From an archaeon RBG_16_50_20 (GTDB lineage: Archaea; Thermoproteota; Bathyarchaeia; 40CM-2-53-6): a DNA stretch of 13,879 nucleotides. Positions 1 to 6,135 of this stretch are shown in pieces. Position 1 is the first letter of the stretch; each line of letters starts with the position of its first letter. The stretch lies in the NCBI GenBank assembly GCA_001768965.1, contig MEMY01000023.1, positions 1 through 13,879 of the forward strand, written 5' to 3'. The notes beneath the pieces were generated by a model, which saw only the letters and a program-made list of their open reading frames with translations, was not told the DNA's origin and searched no databases. The translations under genes and the position numbers were made by a program.

Positions 1-31
1 CCTTCTTCACTTTGTTAGCATCCATAGACAT
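1..31 (-). CDS. 5' tip of an unidentified gene (partial)
   Basis: The gene runs off the left edge, so only about ten codons are visible, reading MSMDANKVKK. The ATG at 31 is chosen because a strong Shine-Dalgarno, GGAGGT, lies at 46-41 on the minus strand, nine bases upstream. A nearby ATG at 36 is followed at once by a TAA stop and cannot be the start. A TATA-like element at 76-84 lies at a sensible distance for a short leader. The product cannot be identified from ten residues. Confidence 0.6.
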   Translation of the reverse strand, partial: MSMDANKVKK

Positions 32-75
32 TACATACTCACCTCCCGATTGAACGCCCGCACTAGCCGGCACTG

Positions 76-84
76 AATATATAT
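76..84 (-). promoter_or_regulatory. Box A (TATA) promoter of the left-edge gene
   Basis: On the minus strand this reads ATATATATT, a good archaeal TATA element. A transcript starting about 25 bases downstream would begin near 54, leaving a leader of about 20 bases that contains the GGAGGT site at 41-46 before the ATG at 31. Confidence 0.5.
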
Positions 85-121
85 GAAATGTCACCGGCCA
101 AGAAATCGCGATTTGACAGAT

Positions 122-481
122 CTATGTCATCCATTTCTCCAGCGACTTCACTATCTCCTGGATGCTTTGTTGCGCTTCTTCTTTCTCAATCGTCATGCAG
201 AGGTACCCGGCCTTGATTTTCGTGATGAGACTTGTGACTTTCTCGTAGTTGATGACAATGCTCCCCACGCGGCCCGTCCACGGGCTTAGGCGTTCACATA
301 CCCCGCCTACGATAAGCGGCCCCATTTGGACGAAAGCGCGATCAGCGTCCTCAGGTGAATAACTCTTAAGCCCTTGCCGTTGCTGAACCCAAATCACTTC
401 ACCCAACTCAGACGCAAGACCAGCCCATCTGATCTTGGGATGCAGTTTGAGGACTTCATCGGCTGTTGGTCCATCTGTCAT
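122..481 (-). CDS. DUF6659/roadblock-like small protein
   Basis: This 119-residue protein has no signal peptide or membrane segment. Its pattern resembles the small archaeal DUF6659-type proteins (roadblock/profilin-like fold): an N-terminal segment LHPKIRWAGLASELGEVIW at residues 13-31 (a strand-turn-strand around a 'what am I sensing' loop), a helix around 44-62, two strands at about 72-79 and 82-87 (GSIVINYE, VTSLIT), and a C-terminal amphipathic helix rich in E, K and I. Such proteins often work as dimeric adaptors for small GTPases or signalling modules, but no catalytic motif is visible here. It is the last gene of the cassette. It starts with ATG at 481, 15 bases after the V4R-like gene, with GGGGA in the spacer as a possible ribosome-binding site. 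The family assignment is by remembered pattern, so moderate. Confidence 0.6.
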   Translation of the reverse strand: MTDGPTADEVLKLHPKIRWAGLASELGEVIWVQQRQGLKSYSPEDADRAFVQMGPLIVGGVCERLSPWTGRVGSIVINYEKVTSLITKIKAGYLCMTIEKEEAQQSIQEIVKSLEKWMT

Positions 482-496
482 TCGAAAAGCATCCCC

Positions 497-982
497 TTAC
501 ACACTCAGCCTTGGCACAATTTCGCATTTCATCATGTTCGCCTTCTCATCATATTGAACAGTCTTCAGTTCAAGTTCCCTGCGTAGTATCGATGTTAATA
601 CTCCGCTCCACCATGAGAAGAGAAACGACTTAGCAGCGCCTTTTTCTCCTCTTACTACAGGATTCCAGACTTCGATTCTGATGGGAGCTTTCGGATCCTC
701 TGGAACCACTGTTCTTGTTATTCCCATTCCTGATATCAAATCAGTCTCCTCAAGCATCTTGACAAGCTCCCCAGCTGAAGCATTTGGATTAGCTTCACGC
801 ATCCTAACACCGTCCTCCTTGCCTAGTCGTGTTTCCAAGTTGTTCATTATGACCTCTCCAACGACATGGCCAACCAACGAATCCAAATGGTCACAAAGAG
901 ACTGTGCATCGACCGCGGCATGCCGCCGACCGAAAAGACGAAACTCACCCTTAGTTCGATCCAGACCCATGCCCTCGTCCAA
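497..982 (-). CDS. V4R-like (4-vinyl reductase) domain protein
   Basis: A 161-residue protein. An N-terminal helix-rich part (residues 20-60, HAAVDAQSLCDHLDSLVGHVVGE then a G-rich turn) is followed by a segment ISGMGITRTVV (about 83-93) and a C-terminal block FSWWSGVLTSILRRELELKT, ending in KCEIVPR. This order matches the V4R small-molecule-binding fold: a helix near the 'AW.L' position, then the 'C.F..G.L.G.L' block, then the closing 'C.F.V' strand. The two cysteines usual in metal- or substrate-binding V4R proteins are mostly absent; only the terminal KCE cysteine remains. The likely role is ligand sensing, not catalysis (inference). The start is TTG at 982, eleven bases after GGGAGG; ATG at 970 is the alternative. 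It sits between the zinc-finger gene and the DUF6659-like gene. Confidence 0.55.
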   Translation of the reverse strand: MDEGMGLDRTKGEFRLFGRRHAAVDAQSLCDHLDSLVGHVVGEVIMNNLETRLGKEDGVRMREANPNASAGELVKMLEETDLISGMGITRTVVPEDPKAPIRIEVWNPVVRGEKGAAKSFLFSWWSGVLTSILRRELELKTVQYDEKANMMKCEIVPRLSV

Positions 983-1040
983 TCAGCTCAATTCCTCCCT
1001 ACCCTTCGCAATTGTCCTAGTTCCCGCTCCTCCGATTACC

Positions 1041-1178
1041 TCAGCTGCGACTTGACGATTCAGAGCGCATTGTGCCTTGTTTTCCACACCAGGACTGGTG
1101 CAAATCGTCGAGCCGCTTACCCTCAGCATCATTGGTGAACCTAGCACCGCACCTGCAGACGGTGTACTCTTCCGCCAT
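1041..1178 (-). CDS. 45-residue zinc-finger-like protein
   Basis: A short gene below most length cut-offs. It translates as 45 residues beginning MAEEYTVCRCGARF, with Cys8, Cys10, His27 and Cys31 arranged as C-x-C-G-x-x-F, then a helix with L26 and H27, then x3-C. This is the spacing of archaeal one-finger proteins of the C2H2/C2HC type, in which Phe14 and Leu23/Leu26 would form the core. The tail after residue 36 is Ser-rich and probably disordered. The start is ATG at 1178, with GGAGTG about ten bases upstream, and the stop is TGA at 1043-1041. It lies 45 bases after the MEDS-like gene and 58 before the V4R-like gene, same strand. Such fingers bind DNA, RNA or a protein partner; which one cannot be told. 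A longer reading frame overlaps this one (983-1189), but it lacks recognisable motifs. Confidence 0.6.
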   Translation of the reverse strand: MAEEYTVCRCGARFTNDAEGKRLDDLHQSWCGKQGTMRSESSSRS

Positions 1179-1223
1179 GCCTTGAGCACTCCACTTCAAC
1201 TAAGCGCAAGTGCTAGTAAAAGC

Positions 1224-1799
1224 CTAGGGCTGTACTTCTCGCATGGCGTCAGAGAGCGGCTGGATTGCTAATGGCTCCGCCCTAGTTGCGGCAAGCCCCT
1301 TGAAAATCAAATGACCATGGACTCTGCAGAGATCAATAATTAGATCACTCCAGTTGGGATCTGCTAGATTCCTCGTGTCGTAGCTGCAAATCACCGAAAG
1401 CGGAAACGGAAATGACCAGCCCCACACTCTTTCGAACTGCACCAATATATCGCGAGATGCATTCCTGAGATACTGGTCGGCGAGGACGAGCACACGTGCC
1501 CCTTTGACTTGTAACCCATCAACGCTGCCGACAAGCGTCTGCAATTGGTCCTTAGCCTTACTCCAGCTCAAACGCCGATTCTCAATGCAAAAGTCCATCA
1601 ACGAGACGTAGTCTAGGCGCTCAACCACCTGCAAGTCGGAGCTATCTGGCGCCCCAAGATTCAGGAAACGCTGTTGATCTTCAATAGACATACTAATGAA
1701 ATACACCCGCTCACGTCGCTCTACTGCAAGGCGTCCATAAAATTTCTCGTCCCGTTGTGTAATTGTGGAAAAAACAATAATAACGTTTTCCAATCTCAC
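1224..1799 (-). CDS. MEDS/DcmR-like sensory domain protein
   Basis: About 191 residues. The layout fits the MEDS domain, a RecA/KaiC-related sensory fold without nucleotide-binding motifs: an opening strand ENVIIVFST, a helix leading to VERRERVYFIS (the 'GL..GERVLYIS' position), a central region, then GARVLVLADQYL, a helix ending LVQFERVWG, and the signature-like VICSYDTRNL (about residues 136-145) followed by a helix and HGHLIF. No Walker A or B motif and no DNA-binding domain is present, so it probably binds a small ligand or a partner protein. It is the first gene of the minus-strand cassette. The start is uncertain: GTG 1799 is given, while TTG 1793 and TTG 1814 are also possible. TTG 1814 would overlap the divergent phosphoesterase gene by 12 bases. 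Confidence 0.55.
   Translation of the reverse strand: MRLENVIIVFSTITQRDEKFYGRLAVERRERVYFISMSIEDQQRFLNLGAPDSSDLQVVERLDYVSLMDFCIENRRLSWSKAKDQLQTLVGSVDGLQVKGARVLVLADQYLRNASRDILVQFERVWGWSFPFPLSVICSYDTRNLADPNWSDLIIDLCRVHGHLIFKGLAATRAEPLAIQPLSDAMREVQP
1774..1784 (+). promoter_or_regulatory. Box A promoter of the phosphoesterase gene
   Basis: ACAATAATAAC lies 20-28 bases before the ATG at 1803, which is the distance expected for a leaderless archaeal transcript. There is no Shine-Dalgarno before that ATG, which agrees with a leaderless message. The element lies inside the 5' coding part of the divergent MEDS-like gene. Confidence 0.4.
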
Positions 1800-1802
1800 A
1801 TT

Positions 1803-2225
1803 ATGACAAGCCAAAAATCCCCGAGCCGGGTACTATTCCAGTGGAACGTTATGCCTACCTTCGTTGTCCATGAACACTGGGCTACTGCACATCACTTTGA
1901 CTTCCGCCTTGAGATGGACGGCGTACTCAAATCCTGGGCTGTACCAAAAGGGCCGCCCCTCGAATCCGGGACTAAGCGACTTGCCATCGCCGTGGAGGAT
2001 CATGCTTTGGAATACGGCTCGTTCGAAGGAACAATCCCAGAAGGAGGGTATGGAGCGGGCAAAGTCACAATCTGGGACCGCGGAGAGTATGTTCTCATGG
2101 AAAGAGAGCCGCACATGATCCTCATTGACATCCAAGGGGCCAGGCTGAGAGGACCTTACGTGCTCATATTCATGAAAGAAGAACGAGGCCAGGAACAGTG
2201 GCTTCTCTTCAAGAAGAGCAGTTGA
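1803..2225 (+). CDS. Stand-alone LigD-type DNA 3'-phosphoesterase
   Basis: This 140-residue protein is the phosphoesterase (PE) domain of DNA ligase D, without ligase or polymerase domains. In this family the enzyme trims 3'-ribonucleotides and 3'-phosphates from DNA ends before sealing. All active-site residues described for Pseudomonas LigD have counterparts at the same spacing: His25, His31, Asp33, Arg35 (in HHFDFRLEMDG), His67 and Tyr71 (in VEDHALEYGSFEG). Downstream are IPEGGYGAGKVTIWDRG (78-94), the basic/aromatic RLRGPYVLI strand and the closing QWLLFKKSS. The start at ATG 1803 is supported by a box A 20-28 bases upstream; ATG 1851 would also keep the catalytic residues. No ligase or Ku gene is in the window. 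The following 400 bases contain a broken paralogue. Confidence 0.88.
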   Translation: MTSQKSPSRVLFQWNVMPTFVVHEHWATAHHFDFRLEMDGVLKSWAVPKGPPLESGTKRLAIAVEDHALEYGSFEGTIPEGGYGAGKVTIWDRGEYVLMEREPHMILIDIQGARLRGPYVLIFMKEERGQEQWLLFKKSS

Positions 2226-2245
2226 AAAAGAAGACGAGACCGAAA

Positions 2246-2335
2246 TCAGCCGAAGAGTGCGCCGAGACCTGCTAGGGTTTCTTCGCCTTTCTTCTTGTCG
2301 TCTTCGGGTTTCTTCTCTTCCTTCTTTGCCTCTGC
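2246..2335 (-). pseudogene. Orphan ribosomal stalk tail fragment (rpl12-like)
   Basis: Read on the minus strand this encodes KKEEKKPEDDKKKGEET followed by LAGLGALFG and a TGA stop, i.e. the C-terminal tail of a P1 (or P0) stalk protein without its globular N-terminal domain. It matches the tail of the resident rpl12 at 5793-5877: 48 consecutive bases are identical (2279-2326 against 5826-5873). The last 33 bases before the end differ at nine positions, mostly third codon positions, and the stop is TGA instead of TAG. That suggests a donor gene that had diverged under selection, not a simple copy of the resident gene. The fragment keeps the orientation of rpl12. An open frame continues rightwards to 2440 on this strand but is made from the antisense of the phosphoesterase relic. 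Confidence 0.75.
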
Positions 2336-2636
2336 AGTCCTGGGCAGTATCGAAGAGACCACCGCTTGAACCTGGAACCCGAAGGCTCCCAATCGCCGTA
2401 GAAGATCATGATATTGAGTACGGCTCCTTTGGAGGGACAATACCAGAGGGTGAATATGGCGCAGGCAAAGTCGAGATCTGGGACAGGGGAGACTTCGTTC
2501 TTAAGGAGAGAGAGGCCAACAAGATTCGTTTGGAACTTAGGGGCAGCAAATTGTCGGGGACTACGAGCTTGTTTATTTGAGAGAGGAACATGGTCGCGCT
2601 CAGTGGCTGCTCTTCAAGTTGAAGAAGCCCAACTAA
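2332..2636 (+). pseudogene. Decayed second LigD 3'-phosphoesterase copy
   Basis: This is a truncated and frameshifted paralogue of the gene at 1803-2225. The similarity begins abruptly at SWAVSKRPPLEPGTRR (the counterpart of residue 44), so the catalytic HHFDFR region is absent. It then follows the intact gene through VEDHDIEYGSFGG, IPEGEYGAGKVEIWDRG and LRGSKLSG. At 2557-2561 one base is missing compared with the intact copy. The original frame stops at TGA 2578-2580, while the shifted frame continues with DYELVYLREEHGRAQWLLFK to TAA 2634-2636. There is no start codon or ribosome-binding site of its own at the truncation. Even if expressed it would lack the metal-binding His and Asp. The upstream neighbour at the break point is the stalk tail fragment, joined near a shared TCTGC. 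Confidence 0.85.
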
Positions 2637-2689
2637 AGTCGTCAATGTCAGGGCTTTGGAATGCCTCGGTCCAGACTAATCGTGGAAGA

Positions 2690-4336
2690 CTATTCATGTA
2701 GCTTCGGACCTGCCAGCCCGAGTTCTGGAGGGCATTCTGCCTCGAACTTCCTGAAGTTGTTTATGAAGCGGAGGACCAGCTGTCGATACTTCTTCATGTA
2801 GGCTTCTTTGCTGGGCCAAGACTCAGCAGGATCCAAGATCCTTTCAGGCACACCTTCACATGTCTTCGGAACTTGGAATCCGAAAAACGGATCCGTGTAG
2901 AACTTGTTAGCGAGCAGCTTGCCGCTCAGCGCGGCGTCGAGCAGGGTTCGTGTGTATCCTATGCTAATCCGTTTTCCAACACCGAACGGGCCGCCAATCC
3001 AACCCGTGTTGATTAGCCAGCAGTTGGCTCCGTAGCGTGCGATCTTCCGTTTCAGCAACTCCACGTAAGTGGAAGGATGATGCATCATGAAAGGTGCGCC
3101 GAGACATGTGCTGAAGGTTATCTCTGGTTCCCTGCCGAGTTCGATCTCGGTGCCGGCGATCTTCGATGTATATCCAGAGATGAATTGGTAGAGCGTTTGC
3201 TCTAGCGTCAATTTTGCTATTGGAGGCATCACGCCGAAAGCATCGCAGGTTAGGATAACAATGCTCTTCGGATGCGCACCCCGTTTCTCTGTAACTGCGT
3301 TTTCGATGAATTCAAGAGGGTAGGACGCGCGAGTGTTCTCCGTGATCGAGTCATCATCGAGATCGATCATGCGCGTTGTCGGATCGAAAATAACGTTTTC
3401 CAGGATGGTTCCGAATCGCCGGGTGCAGGCGTAAATCTGAGGCTCCGCCGACGGGGAAAGTTTGATCACCTTGGCGTAGCAGCCGCCTTCAAAGTTGAAT
3501 ATTCCACTATCATTCCACCCATGCTCGTCATCTCCGATCAACCGGCGGTTAGGATCAGCTGAAAGCGTGGTCTTTCCCGTGCCAGACAACCCGAAGTATA
3601 GCGCAGCGTCGCCATCTAGTCCAATATTCGCTGAACAATGCATCGGCATCACCCCTCGCAAAGGCAGCAGATAGGTCAGGATAGAGAAGACGGCCTTCTT
3701 GATCTCCCCTGCGTAGGCCGTATTCCCAATGATACACAGGCCCTGAGCGAAATTTATCGCAACAAACGTCTTCGTCTCCGTTCCATCAATTTGCGGAAAT
3801 CCCTGAAAAGATGGGACGGAGAGAACGGTGAAGTCAGGAATGTGATGCCTATACTCCTCGCGGTTGCGCGGCAGTATGAACATGTTACGGGCGAAGAGGC
3901 TATGCCATGCGTATTCGGTGATGACGCGGATTGGCATCCGGTGCTCTCGATCAACACCAACATGACAATCTTGAATGAAAACATCCTTGCCCTGTAAGAA
4001 GCCTTGCAGTCGGTCGTATAGTTCGTTGAACTTCGCAGGGCTAAGAGGACGATTGTATTCGCCCCACCAAATATCCCTCTCCGTTGTGCTCTCCTTAACG
4101 ATGTACTTGTCGTTAGGAGATCGAGCCGTGTGCTTTCCAGTGTTTACCACCATGGCTCCGGAAAACGATATCCTACCTTCCCCGCGAAAGACGACCTCCT
4201 CGTAGAGCGCTTCCGCGGACAGATTCCAGTAGGCTTGGTGTAAATTAGTCAGGCCGTGGTTTTCGATTCCATGGTCGCTCTTGAGGGCCATCGCCTCTTT
4301 CTGGGTTGGTGTCTGGATATCCAGTATGTTGTTCAT
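2690..4336 (-). CDS. pckA: ATP-type phosphoenolpyruvate carboxykinase
   Basis: This 548-residue cytosolic enzyme converts oxaloacetate and ATP to phosphoenolpyruvate, CO2 and ADP, the entry step of gluconeogenesis. Visible motifs are substrate-binding ARSPNDK (71-77, Arg72), YAGEIKK (208-214) with the metal Lys, His233, the P-loop GLSGTGKTTLS (249-259), kinase-2 DDEHGW (269-274, metal Asp), NFEGGCYAK (281-289) and NTGWIGGPFGVGKRI near the C-terminus. These identify the ATP-dependent family, not the GTP-dependent one; length is close to the usual 525-540. The start is ATG 4336, which overlaps the TGA of the aminotransferase gene in an ATGA arrangement, so translation is probably coupled. An in-frame extension to 4405 exists but would lie inside the aminotransferase gene and has no family counterpart. 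It converges with the phosphoesterase relic. Confidence 0.96.
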   Translation of the reverse strand: MNNILDIQTPTQKEAMALKSDHGIENHGLTNLHQAYWNLSAEALYEEVVFRGEGRISFSGAMVVNTGKHTARSPNDKYIVKESTTERDIWWGEYNRPLSPAKFNELYDRLQGFLQGKDVFIQDCHVGVDREHRMPIRVITEYAWHSLFARNMFILPRNREEYRHHIPDFTVLSVPSFQGFPQIDGTETKTFVAINFAQGLCIIGNTAYAGEIKKAVFSILTYLLPLRGVMPMHCSANIGLDGDAALYFGLSGTGKTTLSADPNRRLIGDDEHGWNDSGIFNFEGGCYAKVIKLSPSAEPQIYACTRRFGTILENVIFDPTTRMIDLDDDSITENTRASYPLEFIENAVTEKRGAHPKSIVILTCDAFGVMPPIAKLTLEQTLYQFISGYTSKIAGTEIELGREPEITFSTCLGAPFMMHHPSTYVELLKRKIARYGANCWLINTGWIGGPFGVGKRISIGYTRTLLDAALSGKLLANKFYTDPFFGFQVPKTCEGVPERILDPAESWPSKEAYMKKYRQLVLRFINNFRKFEAECPPELGLAGPKLHE

Positions 4337-5550
4337 GACCAGTCTCTCACCATCTTCTTGTCCCCGATGTAGATCTCGTTGGGGTAATCTGGGTCGAGTG
4401 CCCACTTTATTCGTGCAATCCCTTCCGTGATATCCTTCACCGATCCTGCGTAACTCAAGCGCAAATGACCGTCCATCCCGAACTCTCTGCCGGGCACTGT
4501 GACGACCAACGCCTTTTTCAGCAGAAATTCCGAAAGCTCAACTGAGTTCTGAGTGTAGGCCCGAAAGTCGGGGAAGCAATAGAAGGTGCCGTCAGGGTTG
4601 GTCACCTTCACACCGCTGAAAGACTCCAACTCTCGCATCATGACCCTGTGGTTATTCTCAATCGTCAGCCGCAGGTTCTCGACAACGCTCTGAAGACCGT
4701 TTAGGGCACCTTCAGCTGCGGCCTGCAAGATTATGGAAGCACATGATGTCGTCTGCGCCTGGATGTTAGTCATGACCTGGACAAGTCTTCTCGGCGCTAT
4801 GGTCCAACCGATTCTGAATCCCGTCATCCCGTACAGTTTGGAGATTCCATTGACCACTATGAGTCTGGAGTCTTCGATGTCCTTGTCCGTGAAGGCGTAG
4901 CATGACGGAACTTTCTTCCTGTCGAAAACCAGTTTGTGGTAGATATCGTCCATGATGAGATAGATCTGTTTCTTTTCGCAGAACTGGACAATGTCCCGGA
5001 TGAAGTCTTCAGAGAAGACTAGCCCGGATGGATTGTTTGGACTATTAACTATGATAGCCTTTGTTGATGGACTTACGGCTTTCATAATGTCAGCCATGCG
5101 AGGATGCAGGGTACCGTCCTCTGGTGTCACGATCACCGGCACACCGTAAACCATCTTGATAATCTCTGGATAACTGACCCAGTATGGTGCAAGCACGATG
5201 ACTTCGTCTTGCGGGTTCAGAAGCGCGTACAACATGTTGTAGATTGCTTGTTTTGCACCAGATGAGACAATCACGTTCTCGGGTTCAACGACTTTGTCGT
5301 AGTTCTCTTCTGTGTAGGTTATGATTGACTTCTTCAGTGATGGAATTCCGTCCGTCGGTGAGTACTTGATATCGCCAGTGTTCAATTTCGCGGCGGAGTT
5401 CAAGATAGCGTTGATTGGAGCTTTGTTCTTGGGTTCACCGATCCCAAGGTGAATGACTGGTTCGCCGCGTTCACGTAACAATTGAGCTTCTTCGTTCAAT
5501 CGTAGTGTGGGTGATTCAGCGATTGACTTGGCTAAGTAGCTCAGACTCAT
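4333..5550 (-). CDS. Class I/II aspartate-type aminotransferase
   Basis: A 405-residue pyridoxal-phosphate enzyme of fold type I, probably moving amino groups between aspartate (or another amino acid) and 2-oxoglutarate. Seen motifs are SSGAKQAIYN (96-105, phosphate loop), PYWVSYPE (122-129, the ring-stacking Tyr region), NSPNNPSG (169-176), DDIYHKLVF (201-209, the Asp that pairs with the pyridine nitrogen), SKLYGMTGFRIGW (237-249) with the Schiff-base Lys238 and phosphate Arg246, and a C-terminal GHLRLSYAG that carries the carboxylate-binding Arg. It resembles the I-gamma subgroup (Thermus AspC-like); exact substrate is inferred. The start is ATG 5550. It is the first gene of a two-gene unit with pckA, which makes oxaloacetate from aspartate the likely product. 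Confidence 0.9.
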   Translation of the reverse strand: MSLSYLAKSIAESPTLRLNEEAQLLRERGEPVIHLGIGEPKNKAPINAILNSAAKLNTGDIKYSPTDGIPSLKKSIITYTEENYDKVVEPENVIVSSGAKQAIYNMLYALLNPQDEVIVLAPYWVSYPEIIKMVYGVPVIVTPEDGTLHPRMADIMKAVSPSTKAIIVNSPNNPSGLVFSEDFIRDIVQFCEKKQIYLIMDDIYHKLVFDRKKVPSCYAFTDKDIEDSRLIVVNGISKLYGMTGFRIGWTIAPRRLVQVMTNIQAQTTSCASIILQAAAEGALNGLQSVVENLRLTIENNHRVMMRELESFSGVKVTNPDGTFYCFPDFRAYTQNSVELSEFLLKKALVVTVPGREFGMDGHLRLSYAGSVKDITEGIARIKWALDPDYPNEIYIGDKKMVRDWS

Positions 5551-5602
5551 TGGAAATCGCTAAACATTCCCAGAGGAGGATTTCAGCCTTATGCAAGTTC
5601 AC

Positions 5603-5622
5603 GATGCACATCATTGTGCATC
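5603..5622. promoter_or_regulatory. Perfect 8-bp dyad, candidate operator of the aminotransferase-pckA unit
   Basis: GATGCACA and TGTGCATC form a perfect inverted repeat with a four-base centre. It lies 53 bases before the aminotransferase ATG, immediately downstream (minus-strand sense) of an AT-rich box A at 5625-5632, and so covers the expected transcription start near 5603. That is where archaeal repressors of the HTH type commonly bind. It could instead fold as an RNA hairpin, but it has no U-tract. Confidence 0.5.
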
Positions 5623-5624
5623 AG

Positions 5625-5632
5625 AATATTTT
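5625..5632 (-). promoter_or_regulatory. Box A of the aminotransferase-pckA unit
   Basis: Read on the minus strand, AAAATATT sits about 25 bases before a predicted start near 5603 and 75 bases before the ATG at 5550. The core is near-palindromic (AATATT), so it could also serve plus-strand transcription into the otherwise empty 5633-5792 stretch. Confidence 0.4.
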
Positions 5633-5792
5633 GGTTGGGAAAAATCTCCAGCAAGCAAGGTCTTAGACCGTATCAGGTCAACTATTTGCTGTGGAATTCC
5701 CATGCGAGCTTGAGCGTGTCGATAGTTCTAGCTGAGCTATGGATTCTTCTCTAGTGGGAATAGAAACTTGAGAATGGAGTATGAAATTTGGG

Positions 5793-6083
5793 CTAGCCGA
5801 ATAGGGCGCCCAATCCCGCTAGGGCTTCTTCGCCTTTCTTCTTGTCGTCTTCGGGTTTCTTCTCTTCCTTCTTGGGTTCTGCTGCTGGTGCAGCTGCTAC
5901 GGGCATTGCCTGGGCAGCTTTGAGGGCGTCTTCGATTTTGATCTCTGAGAGCGCGGCGACTAGAGCCTTGATTCTTGGTTCTTCAGTCTTGACGCCCGCG
6001 GCTGTCAGGACCTTCTTGACTCCTTCTTCTGTGACTTTTCCACCTGCTGAGTGAAGCAGCAGTGCTGCGTAGACGTATTCCAT
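5793..6083 (-). CDS. rpl12: Ribosomal protein P1 (archaeal L12)
   Basis: This 96-residue acidic stalk protein recruits translational GTPases to the large subunit. The N-terminal dimerisation domain MEYVYAALLLHSAGGKVTEE (1-20) is followed by a helical part to about residue 58, an Ala/Pro hinge (AMPVAAAPAAEP, 59-70), a charged stretch KKEEKKPEDDKKKGEE and the conserved GTPase-binding tail ALAGLGALFG. ATG 6083 has GGTG about eight bases upstream. It is the last gene of the L1-L10-L12 operon, 52 bases after L10. Its 3' end is the near-match of the orphan fragment at 2246-2335. Confidence 0.96.
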   Translation of the reverse strand: MEYVYAALLLHSAGGKVTEEGVKKVLTAAGVKTEEPRIKALVAALSEIKIEDALKAAQAMPVAAAPAAEPKKEEKKPEDDKKKGEEALAGLGALFG

Positions 6084-6135
6084 TTTCTTACACCGAATTT
6101 GATAGGGTTCCAGTGCTTACTCGAAATCCCTAATT

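Noticed and set aside
983..1189. 68-codon minus-strand frame from GTG 1189 as the gene between the MEDS-like and V4R-like genes
   Set aside because: It has no recognisable motif. The overlapping 1041-1178 frame has an ATG and a coherent zinc-finger pattern, so the longer frame is probably its shadow. It abuts the TTG of the V4R-like gene, so it is not fully excluded.
1803..2225. A complete NHEJ locus (Ku, LigD ligase or polymerase)
   Set aside because: Only the phosphoesterase domain and its relic are present. No Ku-, ligase- or primase-like frame occurs on either strand nearby.
2246..2440. 64-codon minus-strand frame ending in a P-stalk tail as a real small protein
   Set aside because: Its upstream half is the antisense of the phosphoesterase relic, without similarity to a stalk N-terminal domain. 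Only the tail is meaningful, as a fragment.
4337..4405. 23-residue N-terminal extension of PEP carboxykinase
   Set aside because: It lies entirely within the aminotransferase coding sequence and has no family counterpart. ATG 4336 gives the usual start and an ATGA overlap.
5603..5622. The dyad as an intrinsic transcription terminator of rpl12 or another gene
   Set aside because: It is not followed by a T-tract on either strand, and archaeal termination depends on T-runs more than hairpins. Its position next to a box A fits an operator better.
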